A DNA stretch of 64,000 bases, taken from NCBI RefSeq assembly GCF_003008595.1, contig NZ_CP027669.1, positions 2,976,001-3,040,000 of the forward strand. Reading direction: 5' to 3'. Below are positions 57,330 through 64,000 of this stretch, one piece after another. The notes below the pieces were generated by a model. It had not been told where the DNA came from, ran no database searches, and was given only the letters and a program-made list of their open reading frames with translations. Each line of letters begins with the position of its first letter. Positions within the stretch are counted from its first letter, which is position 1. Both the position numbers and the translations under genes were made by a program. This DNA is from Simplicispira suum (GTDB lineage: Bacteria > Pseudomonadota > Gammaproteobacteria > Burkholderiales > Burkholderiaceae_C).

Positions 57330-58775
57330 ATGAACACCCCAGGCGACAAGCCTCGCAAGGTGATTCCGATTGCGCCCATTGCGTCGGAACCCTCAGCCCA
57401 GCAAGGAAGCTCCTCGCTCTACGAGGCGCAGAAAAAGGTCTACCCACGTTCGATCAGTGGATTTTTTGCGCGCTGGCGCTGGGCCATGGTGTTCCTCACC
57501 CAGGCGGTGTTCTACGGATTGCCTTGGCTGGAATGGGGCCAGCGGCAGATGGTTTTGTTCGATCTGGGCGCCCGCCGGTTCTACATGTTCGGCCTGGTGC
57601 TTTACCCGCAGGATTTCATTTACCTGACCGGGCTGCTGATCATTTCGGCTTTGTCACTGTTCCTGTTCACCGCCGTCGCTGGCCGCCTGTGGTGCGGGTT
57701 TGCCTGTCCACAAACGGTGTATACCGAGATATTCATGTGGATCGAACACAAGGTCGAGGGAGAGCGAAGCGCCCGGGTGCGGCTTGACAATGGTCCCTGG
57801 ACCTTGGAAAAGGTTTGGAAAAAATCGCTCAAGCAAACACTGTGGGTGTTGATTTCCTTTTGGACGGGCTTCACTTTCGTCGGGTACTTTGTGCCAATTC
57901 GGCAGTTAGGTGTAGAGCTGGCTGCATTTCAGGGCAGCTGGCAAATGTTCTGGGTGCTGTTCTATGGTCTTGCCACCTATGGCAACGCTGGTTTTTTGCG
58001 TGAGCAAGTGTGCAAATACATGTGTCCCTATGCGCGTTTCCAGAGCGCCATGTTCGACAAGGACACATTGATCGTCACTTACGACGAAGCCCGTGGCGAG
58101 CCGCGCGGCCCGCGCATCAAGACAGTGGATTACAAGGCCAAGGGTCTGGGGGACTGCATTGACTGCACATTGTGTGTGCAGGTCTGCCCCGTAGGTATCG
58201 ATATTCGGGATGGCTTGCAATACGAATGCATTGGCTGCGGCCTGTGCGTGGACGCCTGCGACAGTGTGATGGACAAGATGCACTATCCACGCGGCTTGAT
58301 TCGTTTCTCCACGCAGAACGCCGTGGCCAAGGGCTGGGGTAAGGCAGAGATTTTCCGTCACGTACTGCGCCCGCGCGTGCTCATCTACACCGGTATTCTG
58401 GTGGCGCTCTGCATCGGAATGCTCGCCAGCCTCGTGGTGCGCACCCCGCTCAAGGTGGACGTTGTGCGTGACAGAGCAGCCCTGTCGCGTATTGTGGCTG
58501 GGGGCAAGCTGGAGAATATTTACCGGCTCCAGGTCATGAATGCCACCGAAACCACGCACCGTTATCGCATCAGTGCGTCGGGCCTGGACGGCTTGGAACT
58601 GGTGTCCGAGCCAGAGTTCGAAATTGAGGCAGCGCAGTCGCGCTGGGTTCCGGTGAATCTGCGCATTCCTTACGGCTCGGCGGAGCCGGGCTCGCATCCG
58701 GTGCAATTCGAGATTCAAGCGGTTGGCACAGATGCCAAGGTGCGCGAGAAATCGGTGTTTCTGGTGCCACGCTGA
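57330..58775 (+). CDS. ccoG: cbb3 oxidase accessory protein CcoG (FixG)
   Basis: An iron-sulphur membrane protein that reduces copper(II) during cbb3 assembly. The 481-residue protein has about five transmembrane helices, the motif CGFACPQTVYTEIFMWIE near residue 125, and two 4Fe-4S ferredoxin-type sites, CIDCTLCVQVCPVGI near 276 and CIGCGLCVDACD near 297. A C-terminal Ig-like periplasmic domain (residues about 370-481, YRISASGLDGLELVSE) completes the family form. It stands between ccoP and ccoH, as usual. Confidence 0.96.
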   Translation: MNTPGDKPRKVIPIAPIASEPSAQQGSSSLYEAQKKVYPRSISGFFARWRWAMVFLTQAVFYGLPWLEWGQRQMVLFDLGARRFYMFGLVLYPQDFIYLTGLLIISALSLFLFTAVAGRLWCGFACPQTVYTEIFMWIEHKVEGERSARVRLDNGPWTLEKVWKKSLKQTLWVLISFWTGFTFVGYFVPIRQLGVELAAFQGSWQMFWVLFYGLATYGNAGFLREQVCKYMCPYARFQSAMFDKDTLIVTYDEARGEPRGPRIKTVDYKAKGLGDCIDCTLCVQVCPVGIDIRDGLQYECIGCGLCVDACDSVMDKMHYPRGLIRFSTQNAVAKGWGKAEIFRHVLRPRVLIYTGILVALCIGMLASLVVRTPLKVDVVRDRAALSRIVAGGKLENIYRLQVMNATETTHRYRISASGLDGLELVSEPEFEIEAAQSRWVPVNLRIPYGSAEPGSHPVQFEIQAVGTDAKVREKSVFLVPR

Positions 58776-58829
58776 GCGACAGTACGATGACTGTGCATGT
58801 ATTCGCCGCCATTTTTTTGAATCATTTGA

Positions 58830-59105
58830 ATGAACAATTCGCCCATGTCTGATGCCGTACCGCCGAAACCGTGGTGGAAGTTTGGCTTTGTCTGGCTCGT
58901 CATCGGCGGACCTGCCGTGGTGGTGGTCGCGTCGTTCGTGACCTTGTGGTTGGCGATTCGCACCCCCGATCCAGTGATCGACGAGAATTATTATCAGAAC
59001 GGCATTGCCATCAACAAAACCCTTGAGGCGCAGGATCGAAATTTGGCGCCTGCGATAAAGGCTCGCAACCATGCGGCGACGCCAGATGGTCAAGCGCCGC
59101 GCTGA
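58830..59105 (+). CDS. ccoH: FixH/CcoH family protein
   Basis: A 91-residue single-pass membrane protein needed for stable cbb3 assembly. It has a hydrophobic helix near residues 18-43 (FGFVWLVIGGPAVVVVASFV) and the family segment DPVIDENYYQNGIAIN near 47-62. It is shorter than FixH of rhizobia, lacking most of the periplasmic domain, as is common for betaproteobacteria. ATG at 58830 or 58845 can be the start. A small membrane protein gene follows 34 bases later. Confidence 0.85.
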   Translation: MNNSPMSDAVPPKPWWKFGFVWLVIGGPAVVVVASFVTLWLAIRTPDPVIDENYYQNGIAINKTLEAQDRNLAPAIKARNHAATPDGQAPR

Positions 59106-59139
59106 TTTGTTCAATAACCATGAAGATTCTCAAGGAAGC

Positions 59140-59439
59140 ATGCCGATGTGGACCCAACGCCTGATGTGGATTGCATGGCCCGCCTTTTTAATGGCGGGTG
59201 TGCTGGAGATGCTGATTTTTGCGTTTGTCGATCCGAGTGATCTGCACTGGTTTGGCGAACCTATCGGGCTCTCGCGCCAAGGTGTGTACACGATTGCATT
59301 CTTTCTTTTCTGGGGAGTGACCATGGCCTCGAGCGCAATCACCACCTTGCTGTCGTTTTCACCTTTCGAGGTCAATCGCTGCCCGGTGCCCCACGGCGAG
59401 CGGCCTGAGGACTGCCGTAAGCACCCTTCACACGCTTGA
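59140..59439 (+). CDS. Small membrane protein after ccoH
   Basis: A 99-residue membrane protein with two hydrophobic helices (IAWPAFLMAGVLEMLIFAFV near residues 10-30 and YTIAFFLFWGVTMASSAITT near 49-68) and a Cys-containing end (EVNRCPVPHGERPEDC). It is of the type often found at the end of cbb3 assembly clusters; no function is known. ATG at 59140 or 59146 is possible: the AAGGA site (59132-59136) fits 59146 better, whereas 59140 is nearer. It is in the same direction as ccoH, likely in one transcript. Confidence 0.7.
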   Translation: MPMWTQRLMWIAWPAFLMAGVLEMLIFAFVDPSDLHWFGEPIGLSRQGVYTIAFFLFWGVTMASSAITTLLSFSPFEVNRCPVPHGERPEDCRKHPSHA

Positions 59440-59460
59440 GAAGCGGTTGTGGAATCCAGA

Positions 59461-59976
59461 ATGATCCGACTTTCTATTCCCCAGGTCTCGACCTGCGATC
59501 TTTGTGATCGCTTCAAGGCGGACGACAGCGACGCCTTTCGTGTCTTGCCGCCGGTCTTCGCCTCGTACGGCGGGCTCCGCGCATTTGCCGGGCGGGTCAG
59601 CACGGTGAAGTGTTTTGAGGACAACGCGTTGGTGAAAGCCGCGCTGGATCAGCCAGGTGAAGGTCGCGTGTTGGTGGTTGACGGCGGTGGTTCGCTGCGC
59701 CGGGCGCTCGTCGGCGGCAATCTGGCGGCGGCGGCGGTCGCCAATGGCTGGGTCGGTTTGGTGGTGGACGGCTGTGTCCGTGACCTGGCTGAATTGGCGG
59801 TTGCAGAGCTGGGCATTCGCGCCTTGGGGCTGATGCCCATGCCTACCATCAAGCGTGGCGAGGGGCAGCGCGACGTGGCCGTGCAAATTCGTGGGGTGGT
59901 TGTACGGCCTGGGGACTGGTTGTATGCGGATGACGATGGCATCGTCGTCAGCACATCGGCGGTTCACTCCGCCTGA
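59461..59976 (+). CDS. rraA: RraA-like protein (RNase E inhibitor / HMG aldolase family)
   Basis: A 171-residue protein of the RraA family. The fold has the motif GRVSTVKCFEDNALVKAALD and then VLVVDGGGSLRRALVGGNLA near residue 60-85, and GLVVDGCVRDLAEL with RALGLMPMPTIKRG after it. Such proteins either inhibit ribonuclease E or act as metal-dependent aldolases on 4-hydroxy-4-methyl-2-oxoglutarate; the G-x20-R-D-like pair (GGN ... DGCVRD) seen here is shared by both, so the activity is not settled. ATG at 59461 is the start; GTG at 59449 adds four residues. It converges on the binding-protein gene. Confidence 0.85.
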   Translation: MIRLSIPQVSTCDLCDRFKADDSDAFRVLPPVFASYGGLRAFAGRVSTVKCFEDNALVKAALDQPGEGRVLVVDGGGSLRRALVGGNLAAAAVANGWVGLVVDGCVRDLAELAVAELGIRALGLMPMPTIKRGEGQRDVAVQIRGVVVRPGDWLYADDDGIVVSTSAVHSA

Positions 59977-59990
59977 TTCCCGACGGCGCG

Positions 59991-61136
59991 CTACCGCCGA
60001 AACCGTTCACCGTTGAAATAGGTCAGCTCGACAAAATCGGTTCCGCTGTGGTCGGTGGGTCCATAGCGAACTTCAAAGCCGCCCAGGTCATAGGGGCGCA
60101 TTGAGTGCATTGCCTCGATGAGCTTCTCGCGGGTAGCGCTGCGGCCACTGCGGCGCAAGGCTTCGATGAGGATGCGGGCATTGACGTATCCCTCCAACGA
60201 AGAGTAGCCGGGCTCCGTTTGGCCTGCCTTCTTGAGTGCGTTCTGGTAGGCATGGACGAGTGGCATGGCCACACTGTGTGGGCTGGGCACGACCTGCGCC
60301 ACCGTGATGCCCACTGCGGCGTCGCCCAAAGCGGCGAGCAGTGGGCGCGATCCCAGAAAGGAGATGGAGAACGCGGGCGTTTGAATGCGCTTTCTCAGGC
60401 CTTTGTAGAACGGAATGCCGAGCCCCCCAATCGCTAGCGACATCAATGCTGTGGGTTGAAATGCAACGATTTCCTCGATGCCTTTTGCGATTCCATCGGG
60501 TGTCTCGGCCACCAGGAAGGCCTTCCAGGTGGTGTTTTTGTAGCTCTTTGCCGCTGCTTCAAAAGCGGCGATCGCCGCTTTACCAAAGGGATTGTCGAAA
60601 TACGCAACGGCGCATTTGGTGAAACCCGTAGAACTCAGCTGCCGAGCAATCTTGCTCAATTCCTGCGCATAGCTGGCCCGAGTGTGAAACACCAGGGGAT
60701 TGAACGGCCGCAAGGCGTCGGAGCCTGTTGCGGGTGCAATCAAAGGGACTTTGGCTGGCACCAGTACGTGAAGCGCCCCCATCACGCTGGTCGTTCCGCC
60801 GCATGCGAACAGGGTCAATACCTGGTCTTTTTCAATCAGTTGGCGCGTGTTTTCGGCCGCTTTCGCCGGCGCTCCGCCATCGTCAAGGCTGACCATTTCC
60901 AGCATCCGTCCGTCGATGCCGCCTTTCTCGTTCACCTCCTGGAACGCTGCCGCAATGCCCTTGTTCATCTCCACGAATGGGAAAGCGAGCGGTCCTGTGA
61001 GCGCCGCCGTTTGGCCGATTCGCAAGCTCTGCGGCTGTGCGCGGACCCAAGCCGGTATGCCCAGCGCGGTCACGACGGACGCTTTCAGAATACGGCGGCG
61101 GTCTGTCGGTACTGGGAAATTCGTTGCTTTGATCAT
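59991..61136 (-). CDS. ABC transporter substrate-binding protein (branched-chain amino acid type)
   Basis: A 381-residue periplasmic binding protein of the Leu/Ile/Val-binding (type I) family. A signal with twin arginine (TDRRRILKASVVTALGIPAW) comes first, cleavage near ARAQP at residue 33; export by Tat is possible. The domain shows LRIGQTAALTGPLA, the hinge stretch GKAAIAAFEAAAKSY, and GYVNARILIEALRRSG near 330. No permease or ATPase gene lies next to it, so it is an orphan here; the ligand is unknown. It is transcribed toward rraA. Confidence 0.88.
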   Translation of the reverse strand: MIKATNFPVPTDRRRILKASVVTALGIPAWVRAQPQSLRIGQTAALTGPLAFPFVEMNKGIAAAFQEVNEKGGIDGRMLEMVSLDDGGAPAKAAENTRQLIEKDQVLTLFACGGTTSVMGALHVLVPAKVPLIAPATGSDALRPFNPLVFHTRASYAQELSKIARQLSSTGFTKCAVAYFDNPFGKAAIAAFEAAAKSYKNTTWKAFLVAETPDGIAKGIEEIVAFQPTALMSLAIGGLGIPFYKGLRKRIQTPAFSISFLGSRPLLAALGDAAVGITVAQVVPSPHSVAMPLVHAYQNALKKAGQTEPGYSSLEGYVNARILIEALRRSGRSATREKLIEAMHSMRPYDLGGFEVRYGPTDHSGTDFVELTYFNGERFRR

Positions 61137-61312
61137 GGCGATTCAGTGGGATGGCAAGCTGGGGGCGGCGTATTCGCGATGGCGCGCAGAGTATCTGGCC
61201 GCACAGGCATATTTCAGGCTCAGGAAAACCCCTGGCTGCCTTGCCTTTCCGTCACCTCGGTGACTTGCCTGGCGCAAGAAGGGCACGGGGGAGGCTGCGA
61301 AAGGGCCGGTTC

Positions 61313-63553
61313 TTACTTTTTCGCACGCCCGCCACTGGCGCGTGGAGGCGGTTTGGGCGCAGCTCCTGCGGGGCCGGCTTTCACCGCCTCGTCAGCGCGT
61401 GCGAGCAGCTTTGCGCAATGGGCATCGTCTTCGGCCGCCGGCACGGTGATCGGCACGAGCGCCAATGCCGCTGGCGCCGCCACTGCTGCCAATACGGCCG
61501 CTCCGGCGCGAGCAAGGAGGGGGCCGGGTTCAACGCCCACCTGCGGATCAATGAAGGGCCCACGCACAGTGAGTGGGGTCCGCAGGGAGAAGAATTTCCA
61601 TTTCAGGGATTCGGGCTTGATGCGCAGATCGATGTGTTCATGATCGAAGTCGATGGTGCCGACGGCTTCCACTACCGCTTCGTTGGTGCTGAGCTTGACT
61701 GAGCGTGTCTGCGCCATGCCATCCTTGACGGAAAAATCCGCCACTGCGCAGCGCACGTGCACTTCCTTGTCGTTGCCAAAGAGCTTGGCGACGATGACGC
61801 TTCCCAGGTTCAGTGCCGCCAGATCCAGCAGTTGTTTGCTCAGCGTGCCGTCGCGCACATAGAGTCGCGCCTCACCGGTGCTGCTGGCGAGCATGCTGGC
61901 GATGGAAGCGCCTTGGCCGTTGAGCGCAAAAGCGCCATCCATGCGGCCCAGGCTTTTGTCCATCAACTCGACCTTGGGAAACAGGGACGAGAGCTTCAGG
62001 TCATCCACGGTGGAACGAATCTGCGCCCGGAGCGGTTCGCTGTGGCTGTCGAGCGTGACTTGGGCATCAATGCGGCCTTTGGCAACGCCGAAGCGCAGCG
62101 GAGCCAGGTTGAGTTTGCCTTCCTTCAAGATGGCGCGCACGCTCAGGTTTTCCAGTGGCAGCGCAGCAGGGCCTACCAAGGTCTGGCCGAGAAAAGCGAT
62201 GTCTGCATCCATTGCGTCCCAGCGGCCAGTGGCAAAGGAAATATCGGGCAGCACCTTTCCGGGACGTATGCTTTTCTTCGTGTTCTCGCGGGCTCTCCCA
62301 GGGGTTCCAATGACCGGCCCAAGGTCTGCCAATAGCAATCTGCGCGATTTCAATTGACCGGTGAGCCTTGGCCTGGGTTTGCCCGAGGTGTAGGTTAAAT
62401 GCCCCTGCAGATCGCTCTTGCCGACTGCGCCCGTGAAATCTTCGTAGTCCCAGGTGGCACGCTCGGGTTCCAGGCTTCCAACGAGGCGGCCACTGGTTTT
62501 GTAGGGCGGTGTGTTGGGCAGGACCAGACCGGTCAGCTCATAGAGATCGGCCATGCTTTGGCCCTCCAGCGCGACCTGCAGGTCCATGCCGGAGAGCTTG
62601 CGTGGGTTGGAGAGGGTGCCGCGCACCTGCGCCCTCGTGGCACCGGCCCGTGCATCGAATTCGATCGGGTATTCGACGCGGGTGCTTTGCAGAGACAGCA
62701 GCTGACCGGCTCGTCCCTTGCCACTGACTTGTGCATCCCGAAATTGGCCCAAAATCTCGAAACGCAGTCCGTAGCCGGGCCCCGCGTTGCTGCGAGCTGA
62801 ATCGTCTTCGCTGGCCAGTTTCGCGCGCAAGGAGAGCTTTTGTACAGCGTCGGCGTAAGCCAGTTGGCCTTGTTCTACGAAAAGGCTTTTTACGGTGACC
62901 TTCCATGGGTTGGAGCTCGGGCTGGAATGATCGTTGTCGTGGCGAGGAAAGGTCCAATTGTTTTCCCCGTCGGCATCGCGTGCCAGGGCGACATCCGGTG
63001 TTGACAGCACCAGGGTGTCTATCAGCAACACGCGGCCGAGGAGCGGTAGAAGCCTCAGACTGGCGCTGGCCTTGCCCGCTTTCGCCATGAAGGGCGCCTC
63101 AGACCCAGGTGCGGAGTGCTCTGCCGGTTCAGCCCTCTTCGTTTTTTCAGGCTTTGCAAGCTGGGGTGGGCTGCCGCGCGCGTCTTCGGAATCCAGCGCG
63201 CCGAAAGCTCCAAAGCCAGGCCTGTTGCCCAGCTCCAGCTGCTCGGCCTGCACGAGCACGCCTGGAATCCAACGGCGCCAGCCGGTATCGAGTGGCTGGG
63301 GCCAGACCCACTGCGCATCCAGATCGCCTTGGATTGCGAAGTGGCGTCCGCTGGCCGCGCTCACCTTGTCGTTGACCCAGGGGCGTGCGCGATTCCAATC
63401 GATCAGGCTGACTGCCAGCACGAGGGCGAGCAGCAGCACAACGATGCCAGCGATGAGGGCCAGAAGAACGCGCAGCGCAAGCGAACGGCGGGGCGCAGCA
63501 ACAGCGACCGGGAGCTGGGGAGGCGCGGTCGAAGAGGGTGTAGAGGATGGCAT
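61313..63553 (-). CDS. AsmA family protein
   Basis: A 746-residue AsmA-family protein, large inner-membrane-anchored proteins with a periplasmic beta-rich groove thought to help lipid movement to the outer membrane. The N-terminus has one transmembrane helix (ALRVLLALIAGIVVLLLALV near residues 25-48) followed by the start of the AsmA domain (DWNRARPWVNDKVSAASGRH). A linker of Pro/Lys/Glu residues is seen near 130-160. The conserved C-terminal AsmA region (GEARLYVRDGTLSKQLLDLA, near residue 567) is followed by a hydrophobic Ala/Val-rich segment and a basic end. It is a single gene; 176 bases separate it from the binding protein gene. Confidence 0.88.
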   Translation of the reverse strand: MPSSTPSSTAPPQLPVAVAAPRRSLALRVLLALIAGIVVLLLALVLAVSLIDWNRARPWVNDKVSAASGRHFAIQGDLDAQWVWPQPLDTGWRRWIPGVLVQAEQLELGNRPGFGAFGALDSEDARGSPPQLAKPEKTKRAEPAEHSAPGSEAPFMAKAGKASASLRLLPLLGRVLLIDTLVLSTPDVALARDADGENNWTFPRHDNDHSSPSSNPWKVTVKSLFVEQGQLAYADAVQKLSLRAKLASEDDSARSNAGPGYGLRFEILGQFRDAQVSGKGRAGQLLSLQSTRVEYPIEFDARAGATRAQVRGTLSNPRKLSGMDLQVALEGQSMADLYELTGLVLPNTPPYKTSGRLVGSLEPERATWDYEDFTGAVGKSDLQGHLTYTSGKPRPRLTGQLKSRRLLLADLGPVIGTPGRARENTKKSIRPGKVLPDISFATGRWDAMDADIAFLGQTLVGPAALPLENLSVRAILKEGKLNLAPLRFGVAKGRIDAQVTLDSHSEPLRAQIRSTVDDLKLSSLFPKVELMDKSLGRMDGAFALNGQGASIASMLASSTGEARLYVRDGTLSKQLLDLAALNLGSVIVAKLFGNDKEVHVRCAVADFSVKDGMAQTRSVKLSTNEAVVEAVGTIDFDHEHIDLRIKPESLKWKFFSLRTPLTVRGPFIDPQVGVEPGPLLARAGAAVLAAVAAPAALALVPITVPAAEDDAHCAKLLARADEAVKAGPAGAAPKPPPRASGGRAKK

Positions 63554-63658
63554 TGCGCCACCATGCTAAGCCGTGGGCGGCGCTCTGGCATCGCCCGCGC
63601 CGGTCTCTGGCCGTACTTCCGTCCTTGTCCTACAGTCAGGGAGAGAAGCGCCTGCGAG

Positions 63659-64000
63659 CTACAAAACAGCAAACAGCTTCTCGCGCAGCTCTGGAAGTCG
63701 TTTGTGACCGGCCGAAGTGGTCTCCAGGGCACTTGCCCAGGCGCTGTAGACGTTGCGCAATTCGCTCGTGCTCTTGCAAACGAAGATGGATTCAACGAGG
63801 CTGATGCGATTGTGGTGACCAAAGATGTTGTTCACCGTGTTGATCATGAAGTTGCGCGCCATTTCGAGTTCTTTGTCGCTGCGCGTTTCGGCTGGCGGCA
63901 GCACGGCCAGCCAATCCGTAGGAGCCAAAGCATCCGTCGGCTGCGGATGGGCGGGGTCGAACGCGCGCGCGGAAGCAGGGGGAGCGGCAGGAGCCACCAC
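63659..64000 (-). CDS. Unknown protein, 5' end outside the window
   Basis: The frame is open to the last base of the window, so the start is not visible. The 113 residues seen begin with a Pro/Ala-rich segment and continue into a helical, conserved-looking part (ARNFMINTVNNIFGHHNRIS, then ELRNVYSAWASALETTSAGH) ending LREKLFAVL. I do not recognise the family. It is upstream of asmA on the same strand with a 105-base gap. Confidence 0.55.
   Translation of the reverse strand: MVAPAAPPASARAFDPAHPQPTDALAPTDWLAVLPPAETRSDKELEMARNFMINTVNNIFGHHNRISLVESIFVCKSTSELRNVYSAWASALETTSAGHKRLPELREKLFAVL

Overview
The window is about 64 kb of dense, high-GC chromosomal DNA from a betaproteobacterium, most probably a member of the Comamonadaceae (Acidovorax-like group). 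This rests on the gene order rlmN-pilF-rodZ-ispG-hisS-yfgM-bamB-der-hfq-hflX-hflK-hflC-hisZ-purA, on TACAAT/TAGAAT boxes just upstream of operons, on the FNR-controlled cbb3 oxidase cluster, and on a family of short palindromic repeats between genes. It is core genome: no tRNA, rRNA, CRISPR array, prophage or intact insertion sequence is visible, and no stretch over 300 bases lacks a gene.

Layout. 1-4.3 kb: the 3' part of a sodium:solute symporter, an FKBP isomerase, an HxlR-like regulator, a CaiB-type CoA-transferase and a secreted repeat protein. 4.5-9 kb: rpoD and dnaG on the minus strand. 9-15 kb: an acyl-CoA synthetase, a phoD phosphatase behind a diguanylate cyclase, and a quinone-reductase-like protein. 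15-24 kb: surE-pcm-nlpD-rluD, scpB-rluB, ndk, then rlmN-pilF-rodZ-ispG with overlapping start and stop codons; pilF carries a one-base frameshift. 25.5-37 kb: hisS-yfgM-bamB-der, hfq-hflX-hflK-hflC, hisZ-purA and a phosphoribosyltransferase. 37-43.8 kb: a YitT-family membrane protein, an MCE/Mla-type lipid transport operon without its ATPase, a 61-residue membrane-targeted peptide, and a DUF2868 membrane protein coupled to a DUF3482 GTPase. A 256-bp element with inverted ends (likely a MITE) sits between this GTPase and hemH and holds the stop codons of both.

44-60 kb forms a respiratory supply region: hemH (haem), a DUF1566 protein, a DksA/TraR-type regulator, a DUF2946 protein with an OprC-like copper receptor, a HAD phosphatase, a glutathione transferase, a universal stress protein, then ccoI-ccoS (copper loading and assembly), ccoNOQP (cbb3 oxidase), ccoG and ccoH. 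Two FNR-type boxes are visible: one at the distance of an activating site from a -10 box for the stress protein gene, one across the ccoS stop codon upstream of ccoN. The window ends with an RraA-like protein, an orphan amino-acid-type binding protein, an AsmA-family protein and a fragment of an unknown gene.

The most notable unexplained structures are the MITE-like element, six copies of a roughly 55-bp palindromic repeat, the secreted protein with a 35-residue SGNxPLAP repeat, the pilF frameshift and the ATPase-less MCE operon. I did not find a clearly new multi-gene system.
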